A stretch of 64,000 bases of DNA from Moritella sp. (GTDB lineage Bacteria > Pseudomonadota > Gammaproteobacteria > Enterobacterales > Moritellaceae). The stretch's first letter is position 1; the number at the start of each line of letters is the position of its first letter. The stretch spans positions 1 to 64,000 of the forward strand of contig NZ_JABSQR010000021.1 of NCBI RefSeq assembly GCF_013215705.1, read 5' to 3'. The position numbers were made by a program, and so were the translations under genes. The notes beneath the pieces are model-generated. The model was not told the DNA's origin, made no database searches, and saw only the letters and a program-made list of their open reading frames with translations. Shown one piece after another: positions 1 through 7,182 of this stretch.

Positions 1-855
1 TGCCAGCAACGCACGACTTCTGATTGGCTTGAGCGCCAACAATCAAAGTTACTGCCCGTGCATTACTTTATGGTCACGTTTACTTTGCCCTATGAACTCA
101 GGCTGTTAGCACGCCGCCAGCCAAAGGCGCTTTATCAATCGATGTTCTCAGTCGCTGCAAGTGTGTTGAAGGATTTTGCCAAACGTAGAAACGGCGGCGA
201 AATAGGCTTCACCACCGTTTTGCATACTCACAGTAGGCAACGTAATTTACATCCCCACTTACATATTATAGTCGCTAGTGGAAACTACAATAAAACGCGC
301 AACCAATGGCATAAAGGTAAGAGTAACTACCTGTTTAACGCCTTTGCACTGGCTAAAGTCTGGCGAGCTAGAATGATTGATACAATCAATCAGCACGCTG
401 ATTTGTCGCTGGCGAACGCGGATACATTACCCACTAAATGGGTCGTTGATTGCCGAAAAGTCGGTTATGGACTACCTGCGCTGCAATACCTTTCACGCTA
501 TTTGTATCGGGGTGTTTTGCCTGATAAGGACATCATCGACACATCTAATAATACCGTTACCTTCAAATACAAAGACGGGCAAACGCAAACCTCCGAAACC
601 AGAACCTTGCCGACGTTACGATTTCTCTGGCTCATCTTGCAACATGTGTTACCAAAAGGATTACAGCGAGTGCGGGATTATGGTTTTTTGCACGGTAATG
701 CCAAGCGGCTACGAATGCGTATTCAAGTCATATTGCTGCATCTGTTTAATTGGAGTATGCCTGAGCTCATTGAAACGAGCACAGCAAAAGCAATCAGGAT
801 TTGTCCTTGCTGTCAGCATGAAATGAGGTGTGTTGGCATTACGCGAACGACCTAG
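1..855 (+). CDS. IS91-family transposase, 5' end outside the window
   Basis: This is the C-terminal part of a rolling-circle (HUH, Y2-type) transposase of the IS91 family. The reading frame is open from base 1, so the gene begins upstream; the GTG at 58 is internal. Visible family features are FTLPYEL, the HUH metal-binding motif in HPHLHII, the HKGKSNYLF stretch, and a Tyr-rich YLSRYLYRG segment that should hold the catalytic tyrosines, followed by VLPKGLQRVRDYGFL. The last residues include CPCC, a zinc-ribbon remnant. It is only moderately like the transposase at 3115-4233, so the two are different elements. The gene points toward the integron cassettes that follow. Family assignment is firm; whether the element is active cannot be judged. 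Confidence 0.85.
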   Translation, partial: CQQRTTSDWLERQQSKLLPVHYFMVTFTLPYELRLLARRQPKALYQSMFSVAASVLKDFAKRRNGGEIGFTTVLHTHSRQRNLHPHLHIIVASGNYNKTRNQWHKGKSNYLFNAFALAKVWRARMIDTINQHADLSLANADTLPTKWVVDCRKVGYGLPALQYLSRYLYRGVLPDKDIIDTSNNTVTFKYKDGQTQTSETRTLPTLRFLWLILQHVLPKGLQRVRDYGFLHGNAKRLRMRIQVILLHLFNWSMPELIETSTAKAIRICPCCQHEMRCVGITRTT

Positions 856-1055
856 CCGAAAGGCGAACATAATAAGGATAATGGCATTAACATTACAGTT
901 GGAGATATTAAATTTATGGTACAACTAGCTAGTTAATTGATAAATAACAGGTCTGTTGTTTATCTCTCTTTCGCTCGCCTTGGGTTTAACCCAAAGACGA
1001 AGTACCCACCAAGATCAAACACGTTATTTACTATATAAAGAAGGGCTTCGGACTT
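856..1055. other. Spacer between IS91 transposase and first attC
   Basis: No gene is visible. It should contain the origin (oriIS) end of the left IS91-type element, because that end lies downstream of the transposase. A perfect palindrome, TTGGGTTTAACCCAA, sits at 980-994. The spacer ends just before GTTC at 1056-1059, the kind of tetranucleotide IS91 elements insert beside. The exact element boundary is not established. Confidence 0.35.
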
Positions 1056-1110
1056 GTTCAACACCCGAATAAGGTGTCGGCTGCGCGACACCTATTCTTA
1101 TATGTTAAGC
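1056..1110 (-). repeat. attC site 1
   Basis: Read on the minus strand, it starts with R'' GCTTAAC (1110-1104) and ends with R' GTTGAAC (1062-1056), both fitting the RYYYAAC and GTTRRRY consensus. The centre forms a stem of AATAGGTGTCG with CGACACCTTATT, with one unpaired T of the kind that defines the recombined strand in attC sites. It begins five bases after the stop codon of the gene at 1116-1907, the usual placement. Confidence 0.85.
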
Positions 1111-1115
1111 GGCGA

Positions 1116-1907
1116 CTAGCACGGAACTAGACTAGCCGCATGACCTATGGTTTGTAAAAAAGCATTTATAATTTCGGTAGTTACCTTTGCTTTGTTGAAT
1201 ACAATATCGCAGAGTACAGCAAAAACAAAGGTGAGATAGCCAACATAAGTAAAACCAGTGTAATTATTATAAATAATTGTATAAAACCAATTTTGTTCGA
1301 ATATGTAAAAATAAGAACAAAGCACCGTTGAAACAAGCATTAATACACTTGGAAGAAAAAGATGCTTAATCGCTGCTGGCTTTAGAAATGAAGCTAACAT
1401 AAGAAACAAAAAGACAGCTCCATTTGCACCAACAAAGATACGAACATCTAAGGTTAGCTTTTCAACAATTTCCATATACTTTGCTTGAGTAAAGTCGACT
1501 AATTTCGATTTAGCGACATTAAGGGAGGCCAACTCGAACTTCATGGAGTTTCGTAATTTTTTCTCCCATGATTTGCGACATTCGCAATCCAAGTTGCGAA
1601 TTTTTGATAATTGCGCAGCAATTAGTGAAGGCGCATCATCTTTAAGTTGCTGCTTTAGGTTTTGAATTTTTTCTTCTGTTTTATTTCTTAACTCTTTAGC
1701 TTTATTTCCCAGTAGCTTTTCAAACTTACTCTCATTGGGCAATTTTATTGAGTCAATTTTAGCGTTTGTTGATTTCTCCAATTTCCATTCAATAAATGAT
1801 TTCCCTGAATTTTCAATTAGCTGAGGATCCGCAAACGAGAGCAAGAAAATAGGAATAAATAAAATCATTCCTAGAAAGCCAAATACTCTTAATGTGAGAT
1901 GCTGCAT
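1116..1907 (-). CDS. Cassette-borne membrane protein of unknown function
   Basis: A 263-residue protein of no family I recognise. It has an N-terminal hydrophobic segment at about residues 8-28, a charged Lys/Glu-rich helical stretch at about 55-145 that is likely coiled coil, and three membrane segments at about 155-175, 180-200 and 215-240. A CEC motif (in DCECRKSW) lies in the middle. The topology suggests an extracytoplasmic coiled-coil arm held by membrane helices. It is the last cassette of the visible array, with attC 1 directly after its stop and attC 2 before its start. Cassette genes usually lack their own promoter, so transcription may come from upstream cassettes or the IS. Function is unknown. 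Confidence 0.7.
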   Translation of the reverse strand: MQHLTLRVFGFLGMILFIPIFLLSFADPQLIENSGKSFIEWKLEKSTNAKIDSIKLPNESKFEKLLGNKAKELRNKTEEKIQNLKQQLKDDAPSLIAAQLSKIRNLDCECRKSWEKKLRNSMKFELASLNVAKSKLVDFTQAKYMEIVEKLTLDVRIFVGANGAVFLFLMLASFLKPAAIKHLFLPSVLMLVSTVLCSYFYIFEQNWFYTIIYNNYTGFTYVGYLTFVFAVLCDIVFNKAKVTTEIINAFLQTIGHAASLVPC

Positions 1908-1923
1908 GGATAATCCTTTAGCC

Positions 1924-1997
1924 GTTTAACGCCTCAATTTGCGGCGAGCGTCAGCGAGTCTGGCCACGAAGTGGCGAACAACATTGACTTGTTATAG
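1924..1997 (-). repeat. attC site 2
   Basis: On the minus strand it runs from R'' CTATAAC (1997-1991) to R' GTTAAAC (1930-1924). The inner boxes CAAT and ATTG pair, and the centre contains GC-rich complementary blocks such as GCCAC/GTGGC. It follows the stop of the gene at 2001-2384 by three bases. Its R'' is the exact complement of the R' of attC 3, as expected for the two ends of one cassette. Confidence 0.8.
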
Positions 1998-2000
1998 GGT

Positions 2001-2384
2001 TTATGATTCACGGATTAACTTACCCGAGTCCCAAAATTCGTTGACCTTAAGCCACCATCGCTTTGACTCAGTCAATAAATAAGCTTCAATTGAAACTGCA
2101 TTATTTTCTCCTTGCAGTTCCTCAAGAAGACCAACAGTCGCAGCTTCTTTGACGTAAGCACTGCCTTCAATATGCCAATGCTCAACGATCAAGAATATTT
2201 CTTTTAACTCATCAACTTTCCTTGCTTCAACTAGCGAGGCGATATGCCTTGATAGCTCACCAAGAACCAAATATAAGGGAAGATCATTCTCATCTTTCCA
2301 CTCTTCGAGGAATTCTTCCCACATCGGAGTAAAACTTGGAGAAGCCTTTAGAATTGGCGGAAACATTTCATCTTTATCGATCAT
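2001..2384 (-). CDS. Cassette-borne small acidic protein of unknown function
   Basis: A 127-residue soluble, acidic protein rich in Glu and Trp, predicted mostly helical, without signal peptide or membrane segment. The central part (RHIASLVEARK...EIFLIVEHWHIEG) looks like a helical repeat fold. Short proteins of this kind are frequent in chromosomal integron cassettes, and some belong to immunity-like or otherwise uncharacterised families; I do not assign one. The gene lies between attC 3 (upstream) and attC 2 (downstream), with a start 15 bases inside the cassette boundary, so it is the only gene of its cassette. Confidence 0.7.
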   Translation of the reverse strand: MIDKDEMFPPILKASPSFTPMWEEFLEEWKDENDLPLYLVLGELSRHIASLVEARKVDELKEIFLIVEHWHIEGSAYVKEAATVGLLEELQGENNAVSIEAYLLTESKRWWLKVNEFWDSGKLIRES

Positions 2385-2398
2385 GATGTGCCTAGGCC

Positions 2399-2499
2399 CT
2401 ATAACGCCGTTTTAAGCGGCAATAAAATAGTTGGTTAAAATAGCGACGAAGGAGCAAAAACCAACTGTTTTTTGTCCGACTTGAAAACCATTGTTAGCT
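2399..2499 (-). repeat. attC site 3
   Basis: On the minus strand it runs from R'' AGCTAAC (2499-2493) to R' GTTATAG (2405-2399). The centre has an AGTTGGTT / AACCAACT stem with an AT-rich, partly unpaired interior. R'' is the exact complement of the R' GTTAGCT of attC 4, marking both ends of the cassette that holds the gene at 2523-2771. Confidence 0.8.
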
Positions 2500-2522
2500 T
2501 TAGTTAGAAGCCACGTCATCAA

Positions 2523-2771
2523 TTAAAAAAAGATAAATCTCTTTTTGGGTTTTATATGGTCAGATATATCTACATTCCCATAAGAGAATATAGGATCGAT
2601 AGTTCTGATATCCTTATTTGAAAGTGACCCTACGCGAATTTTATCTATCATATTCATTCGCTCTTTAGTAGCAATTTCAAAACCACATTCAACAGGAAAC
2701 TCTTCTTCATACCTCATAGAAAGCTTCATATACAAATCTGCTAATTCTGAATTATTCAATTTATACTCCAA
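2523..2771 (-). CDS. Cassette-borne 82 aa protein of unknown function
   Basis: An 82-residue protein with an acidic, helical N-terminal half (ELADLYMKLSMRYEEEFP) and a basic C-terminal end (IKPKKRFIFF). There is no signal peptide or membrane segment and no recognised domain. It fills its cassette: the start codon is six bases from attC 4 and the stop lies 24 bases before attC 3. The cassette position, not homology, is the main support that it is a real gene. Confidence 0.6.
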   Translation of the reverse strand: MEYKLNNSELADLYMKLSMRYEEEFPVECGFEIATKERMNMIDKIRVGSLSNKDIRTIDPIFSYGNVDISDHIKPKKRFIFF

Positions 2772-2776
2772 TAGAA

Positions 2777-2882
2777 AGCTAACGTCTTAGTATTTGTGCT
2801 TTGCGTTCTTTGCAAGGCTCAAATCGCTTGTTGGACTTGGCCGCTGCCACGTCCAATCTATTCGGTATGCTTTATGTTATAG
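2777..2882 (-). repeat. attC site 4
   Basis: On the minus strand it runs from R'' CTATAAC (2882-2876) to R' GTTAGCT (2783-2777). The core stem TTGGAC / GTCCAA surrounds a GTGGC-AGCG-GCCA loop region; the outer arms pair poorly. It ends the cassette that lies to the right, whose body is now occupied by the IS91-like element. Confidence 0.7.
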
Positions 2883-3114
2883 GAATTTGCTTTTATCGGG
2901 TAGGTATTTTTACGTAATTTGCTGTTAATCGCTTGATATTATTTACTCTTTGTTGCTTACATATGCCTATTGCTATCATCTTTATGTCCTTTTTTTTAGT
3001 GATAAATTCAACTTCCCACGTTTTAAAACATGTCTGCCTCCCTCGTCGATATTCATACCTACAAGGTATCTATTTTCTACTATTTGCAATGACGTTACCG
3101 CCACCTTTACTTCA

Positions 3115-4233
3115 TCAGCCTGACAGTCGTAATTGTTCTCGATATCCTTGCATCATTATCTGCGACAGAGGTTTGATAATACCGACAAACTGCAAGTAGC
3201 TCTCCTTACATTGAGGACATAACCACTGACAACCTAATTCTACGGATGTATCTTCTGCTTTAGCGGGAACTGAGGATAATTGATCTTTAATAAGCGCCAG
3301 TCTTTTTCGCTTGCAAGCGTTGGCTAAAAATCCAAAATGGCGAACTCGCATCACGCCCTTAGGAAGTACATGTAATAAATAGCGACGGATAAACTCATCC
3401 GCCGTGAGTTGCATCACTTTACGCTTATTACCGTCGCCATAGTCAGTATACTTAAAACTCACACTACTAGAGCTCACCGCTTTTATTCTTGACTCATGCA
3501 ACATGCCTTTACGTGTATATCGGCCTAAATAACTAACCACGGTTTCAGTTCGACTCAAACACGCTTTACTGTATACATTCCATGATTTTTTCATTAACTC
3601 ATCAGCTTGCTCAATAACTAATTCTCGATGCCTTAACGCTTGCATCATCTTAGCTCGATACACATTAGCAAGGGCTTTTACTGGAAACAAATAATCAGAT
3701 TTAACCCCATGCCACTCTCCTTGTGAAGTTAGCACTCCACCAGGAATTAAACAGTGTAAATGAATATGCTGCATCAGGGTTTGGCCCCACGTATGCAAAA
3801 CTACTGTACCTCCAAGTTGACCTTGCAAGTGTTTGCGTGTCATCCCAAATTGGCTCAGCGTCTGCCACACCGCTTCAAACAATGCGCTATACAGTTTCTT
3901 GGCTTCATAGTGCGCCAAAATATTCAGCTCGTGAGGCAAAGTAAATACCAGATGGAAATATCGACAATTCAGCACCTCAGTTTGTTGCTTCGCTATCCAC
4001 GCTTGCGTCTGCTGCCCTTGGCACCGAGGACAATGCCGATCGCGGCAAGAACAAAAGATACGTTGTTCATAATGGCATGCTCCGCAACGCCATTGTTGCT
4101 CACCTAACACTTGGGTACGGCAAGCTTGAATATGCTGACACACTAAAGATTGTTGCTGAGTCAATTTGTGCTGCTGTTGGTAATGCCCCAAATTAAGCGT
4201 GAGAATATCGCTCAGATGATAGGATGTTGCCAT
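3115..4233 (-). CDS. IS91-family transposase
   Basis: A 372-residue rolling-circle transposase. The start at 4233 is chosen because AGGAGGAGG lies six bases upstream. The N-terminal zinc-binding region shows CRTQVLGEQQWRCGACHYEQ and CSCRDRHCPRCQG (about residues 30-75). The HUH motif is HIHLHCL, and a YLGRYTRKG segment holds the candidate catalytic tyrosines, followed by VLPKGVMRVRHFGFLAN. A C-terminal CPQC remains. It overlaps the end of the recombinase gene by 22 bases, suggesting translational coupling. All domains appear intact, so the protein may be functional. Confidence 0.88.
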   Translation of the reverse strand: MATSYHLSDILTLNLGHYQQQHKLTQQQSLVCQHIQACRTQVLGEQQWRCGACHYEQRIFCSCRDRHCPRCQGQQTQAWIAKQQTEVLNCRYFHLVFTLPHELNILAHYEAKKLYSALFEAVWQTLSQFGMTRKHLQGQLGGTVVLHTWGQTLMQHIHLHCLIPGGVLTSQGEWHGVKSDYLFPVKALANVYRAKMMQALRHRELVIEQADELMKKSWNVYSKACLSRTETVVSYLGRYTRKGMLHESRIKAVSSSSVSFKYTDYGDGNKRKVMQLTADEFIRRYLLHVLPKGVMRVRHFGFLANACKRKRLALIKDQLSSVPAKAEDTSVELGCQWLCPQCKESYLQFVGIIKPLSQIMMQGYREQLRLSG

Positions 4234-5078
4234 GACAAACCTCCTCCTAGATTTGCCAACAAGTCGGTGCCTTGATGACCTAGTTCTGGCGACCAATGTA
4301 AATATCTTTCCGTGGATTGAATACTTTGGTGCCCAAGCTGCTGTTGCAGTTGATTGAGTGGCATACCAGCTTGTAATTGGTGAGTGGCATAAGCATGCCG
4401 TAAGCTGTGTGGACTACAAGGTTTTGTTATTCCTGCTTTTTTGGCTGCGCAAGTTAGCCCTTTACGAAATGTGGATTCATGAATCGGGAAAATAACACCA
4501 TGCCAGCGAGAACCAAACAACCAAGTATCAGGGTGGTACTGTTGCCAGTATTGGCGCATAAACTGGAGCAATACAGGAGAGATAATAACGAGGCGATCTT
4601 TAGCTCCTTTACCTTGGCATACTTTTAATAGTTGCCGCTGACCGTCGATATCACTGACTTTCACATGCGTCAGCTCGCTGACACGCAAACCACAGCCGTA
4701 GCACAACGCTACCATTGCTCTGTGTTTATTCGTTTTGCAATAGTAAATGACCGCAGAGATATCTTGCTGTGTTAATAGTTGTGGTAGTTTTTCTTTTCGT
4801 TTAGGTAAACAAACTGAGATAGTAAAACTGCGGTGTAAGACGTGCTCAAACAGAAAATGAATACCATTAAGGTGCAGCTTTAACGTTGATCTGCAATGGT
4901 GTTTTTCCAAGTTCAAATAGCGGAAGTACATTTCCAACTGTTTATCTGAAATAGTATCGAAAGGTTGCCCAAAATACTTATACAGTTGATTTATAGCATA
5001 ACGGTAAGAGTTCCGAGTTCGCTCAGAGTAACCTCTTAAGGTGATTTCTTCGTTGAATTGTTGCAGTAGTTGTCGCAT
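4212..5078 (-). CDS. Tyrosine recombinase of the IS91-like element
   Basis: A 288-residue phage-integrase-family recombinase. An N-terminal SAM-like core-binding domain spans about residues 1-90 and the catalytic domain about 105-275. The catalytic set is visible: Arg in YGCGLRVSEL, Lys in GKGAKDR, HSLRH, the LGHQS histidine and the nucleophile Tyr in STERYLH. AGGAGGT precedes the start by five bases. It lacks the extra helix insertion that marks integron integrases (IntI), and it overlaps an IS91 transposase, so it belongs to the IS and not to the cassette array. Its role in IS91 transposition is not clear from sequence. Confidence 0.85.
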   Translation of the reverse strand: MRQLLQQFNEEITLRGYSERTRNSYRYAINQLYKYFGQPFDTISDKQLEMYFRYLNLEKHHCRSTLKLHLNGIHFLFEHVLHRSFTISVCLPKRKEKLPQLLTQQDISAVIYYCKTNKHRAMVALCYGCGLRVSELTHVKVSDIDGQRQLLKVCQGKGAKDRLVIISPVLLQFMRQYWQQYHPDTWLFGSRWHGVIFPIHESTFRKGLTCAAKKAGITKPCSPHSLRHAYATHQLQAGMPLNQLQQQLGHQSIQSTERYLHWSPELGHQGTDLLANLGGGLSWQHPII

Positions 5079-5169
5079 GACATACCTCCTAAGCAGGGAT
5101 GATCCCTAGAGGTAAGTGTGGAACAGTGAGCGATCTTTTGGCTCCGCGCAGCGGCTTAGTTCAACATTT

Positions 5170-5309
5170 GTATAACAGGACTCTCGATTTCCCAAATTCA
5201 TTCACCTCAATAAAAGTCGATTAATCAATTGAAAAATAAGATTATACTTCAAATTTATTAATTACATGTTTATGGGAAAACGAGTCGTCCTGTAAATTAT
5301 TTGTTTAGT
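5170..5309 (-). repeat. attC-like imperfect palindrome right of the IS
   Basis: The arms 5175-5194 (starting ACAGGACTCTCG) and 5273-5293 (ending CGAGTCGTCCTGT) are complementary except for a one-base bulge and short mismatches. A GTTATAC core lies on the minus strand at 5176-5170, next to the inner arm. This resembles a degenerate attC that would open the cassette now filled by the IS91-like element (attC 4 R'' complement is GTTATAG). The distal core is not convincing, with ACTAAAC at 5309-5303 the best candidate, so the call is tentative. Confidence 0.35.
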
Positions 5310-5332
5310 CTTGTAAGTTATATACAAGACTA
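5306..5332. repeat. Perfect 10-bp inverted repeat
   Basis: TAGTCTTGTA (5306-5315) and TACAAGACTA (5323-5332) are separated by seven bases. It lies in gene-free AT-rich DNA. It could be a regulator site or a hairpin; nothing nearby shows which. Confidence 0.5.
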
Positions 5333-5796
5333 GCTATATACTTGATTATATTAACATTAATTTCAGAGTACAAGATAAACCTGACTGCCTTTTGACAAAT
5401 CGAGACTCAGTTTACCAAAATGCCAATAACACTGTATAAAATCATCCTATCTAACAATTTTATTTATCCATAAATATGATCAACTCAGCCGATCAATTTT
5501 TCATGATTTAATGTATGGAATAACGATATGAATATATTTTGGGAGAGCTCTTACTCTAAGCCATTTAGAGGCAGGAATGGCTTAGTGTTATTATTCTAGC
5601 CGATGGTAACACACATTAAATTTTGTAGGGTTAGTGATGGTTTTAGCTGATAGCCTCATCACTATAACATCGTTATGCGGGGGGTATTACCCTCTTTGCT
5701 TTTGTCTAAATTGGTAATTCCACTACAGTCGCTCCAATACAGAAAAACTTATCCGCTTAATACCTAGAACCCAAGGTAGGAGGACGTTTTTCATTT
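5333..5796. other. Gene-free AT-rich stretch
   Basis: No convincing gene, RNA gene or terminator was seen in these 460 bases. A GGCTTAG / CTAAGCC pair occurs near 5555-5590 (AAGCCATTTAGAGGCAGGAATGGCTT region) and could form a weak hairpin. Confidence 0.4.
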
Positions 5797-5997
5797 TTAG
5801 GTAGGTAACACAACAGGTAACCCTGACGTAGGCAGTATCCACCAGAGATAAATCATCGTCATTAAAAAAGGGTCCATCATAGAGTACCGCCTCCAAACTT
5901 TCGATTTTTTCTTATCTGTGCTTACAACATCGAAAAACTCCTCTTCCGTCTTGGCTGTCGTCATGCGTTGGATATCTATTAAGCAGCTCGAGTTCAT
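5797..5997 (-). CDS. Doubtful 66 aa ORF downstream of korB
   Basis: A 66-residue ORF with a polar, charged N-terminal half and one hydrophobic C-terminal segment (about residues 42-64, MDPFLMTMIYLWWILP onward). No family is recognised and no good ribosome binding site is seen. It lies on the korAB strand. It may be a small membrane protein, a remnant, or chance. Confidence 0.25.
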   Translation of the reverse strand: MNSSCLIDIQRMTTAKTEEEFFDVVSTDKKKSKVWRRYSMMDPFLMTMIYLWWILPTSGLPVVLPT

Positions 5998-6038
5998 CTA
6001 CGAGCTCATTGATCACTGCTGACTAAAAGATAAAATTA

Positions 6039-6170
6039 CTACCATTCACCACCAAAAGAGGGACGTTTTACTAACTTTTCATATTTACGCTGTTTACTGT
6101 GACACTCCGAAACCAACTGCTCCATATCATCCGTCAAAATGCACGTTAGTAGCGCTCCCATTTTTGTCAT
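6039..6170 (-). CDS. Doubtful 43 aa ORF immediately after korB
   Basis: A 43-codon ORF starts 13 bases after the korB stop on the same strand. It has a hydrophobic start (MTKMGALLTCILT) and a charged remainder (MEQLVSECHSKQRKYEKL) ending GGEW. The close spacing to korB is its main support; the ribosome binding site is weak and no homologue is recognised. Confidence 0.25.
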   Translation of the reverse strand: MTKMGALLTCILTDDMEQLVSECHSKQRKYEKLVKRPSFGGEW

Positions 6171-6183
6171 TACTTTACGTTGC

Positions 6184-7182
6184 TTAAACTAATCGCTGGT
6201 AACTACCCTGCTGTAACAATGTAGTTAAATCCCTAGCGCCATGCTTTTTTATTGCCTTGTTTTGCTGCTCTGTTAATACCTGATCAAAGGTTGGTCGCTG
6301 GATCTGACGAAAAATACCAACAGGCACTGGAAATTGAGGATAATTCAGGTTAGCCAACGCAAACGCATAAGCAGATTCCTGTGTCTTTATATCGTGAACA
6401 AGCACACTGGGATCATCCACCGTTGTCACCTTGAAGCTAAAACCATCATTTATTAGTGCTTTAGTCTTATCTTTACCAAATAACAGCGGCATACTATTAT
6501 TCAGATAAAGCAAATTTTCATCACGGTTTTTGGGGCCATTATATGGTTCGTGAACTTTGTCATTAAATATCACACAATTTTGCAATATTTCGACAACCGC
6601 GGTCCCTTTATGGTTTGCTGCAGCTTCTAGCACCATTGCCAAATGATTCGGGTCATTATCCGAAGTACGCGCAATAAAGGTCGCATCGGCCGAAGCTGCC
6701 AATGCCAATGGGCTTAGGGCTCTGTCAGGAGAGCCTGATGGACTAGACTTAGATACCCACCCCTGTGCACTGGTCGGCGAAAACTGTCCCTTGGTAAGAC
6801 CATAAACGGCATTATTAAACAGTAAAATTTTAATGTCTTGATTGCGCCGTATCGCATGAATGAAGTGATTTCCACCGATACTCAGTGCGTCACCATCACC
6901 AGTGATAACCCAAACATCCAGCTCTGGGTTTACCGCTTTCACACCAGTGGCAACTGCAGGAGCTCGGCCATGAATAGTATGAAAACCATAGGTTTCAAGG
7001 TAGTATGGAAATCTGGATGAGCAACCGATACCTGAGATAAACACACTGTTCTCCCTAGTTCGACCCGTTTTGGCTAGTACTGCCTGCATCGTTTTAAGAA
7101 CATTAAAATCTCCGCATCCGCGACACCACTTGACCTGCGACTTAGAGACAAAGTCTTTCCTATTTAGTATTTCAACATCCAT
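6184..7182 (-). CDS. korB: 2-oxoacid:ferredoxin oxidoreductase, beta subunit
   Basis: The thiamine-diphosphate subunit of a 2-oxoacid (probably 2-oxoglutarate):ferredoxin oxidoreductase, which oxidatively decarboxylates the keto acid to the acyl-CoA and reduces ferredoxin. The TPP and Mg motif GDGDALSIGGNHF and LLFNN are clear. Cysteines in WCRGCGDF (residues 20 and 23), GIGCSS and LQNC are placed to hold the [4Fe-4S] cluster. I chose the ATG at 7182 (332 residues) because GAGGA lies about seven bases upstream; ATGs at 7197 and 7206 are also in frame. It overlaps the korA end by 11 bases. Substrate choice is inferred from resemblance to two-subunit KorAB enzymes. Confidence 0.85.
   Translation of the reverse strand: MDVEILNRKDFVSKSQVKWCRGCGDFNVLKTMQAVLAKTGRTRENSVFISGIGCSSRFPYYLETYGFHTIHGRAPAVATGVKAVNPELDVWVITGDGDALSIGGNHFIHAIRRNQDIKILLFNNAVYGLTKGQFSPTSAQGWVSKSSPSGSPDRALSPLALAASADATFIARTSDNDPNHLAMVLEAAANHKGTAVVEILQNCVIFNDKVHEPYNGPKNRDENLLYLNNSMPLLFGKDKTKALINDGFSFKVTTVDDPSVLVHDIKTQESAYAFALANLNYPQFPVPVGIFRQIQRPTFDQVLTEQQNKAIKKHGARDLTTLLQQGSYQRLV

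Larger units (their letters stand above)
1056..2882 (-). mobile_element. Integron cassette array lacking an integrase (three cassettes, four attC sites)
   Basis: Three short minus-strand genes are each separated by a 55-106 bp imperfect palindrome bounded by attC-type core sites. The decisive sign is cassette matching. The cassette encoding the gene at 2001-2384 starts with GTTATAG, and the R'' site at its end is CTATAAC, the exact complement. The cassette with the gene at 2523-2771 starts with GTTAGCT and ends with R'' AGCTAAC, again exact. The cassette with 1116-1907 starts GTTAAAC and ends GCTTAAC, one mismatch. No integron integrase is present; the nearby recombinase belongs to the IS. 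Such arrays are called CALIN. Both sides are bordered by IS91-type elements. Confidence 0.85.
2890..5160 (-). mobile_element. IS91-like element with tyrosine recombinase and HUH transposase (approximate borders)
   Basis: Two overlapping minus-strand genes, a tyrosine recombinase and an IS91-family transposase, form the two-gene layout known for a subgroup of IS91 elements in marine gammaproteobacteria. IS91-type elements have no terminal inverted repeats and make no target duplication, so the borders cannot be fixed by eye. The left border must lie between attC 4 (ending 2882) and 3115, and the right between 5078 and about 5160. It seems to sit inside a cassette: attC 4 is on its left and a GTTATAC core with an attC-like palindrome is on its right. 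Confidence 0.7.

Noticed and set aside
2933-3199. 88-codon plus-strand ORF overlapping the transposase end
   Set aside because: It is in the IS91 oriIS side region, overlaps the real transposase gene by 85 bases and has no homology or ribosome binding site.
4212-5078. Tyrosine recombinase as the integron integrase of the cassette array
   Set aside because: It lacks the additional helix insertion typical of IntI, is only 288 residues, and overlaps the IS91 transposase gene with its own strong ribosome binding site, so it belongs to the IS.
5306-5332. Inverted repeat read as a rho-independent terminator
   Set aside because: It is AT-rich, has no T-run and no gene ends next to it, so I list it only as a repeat.
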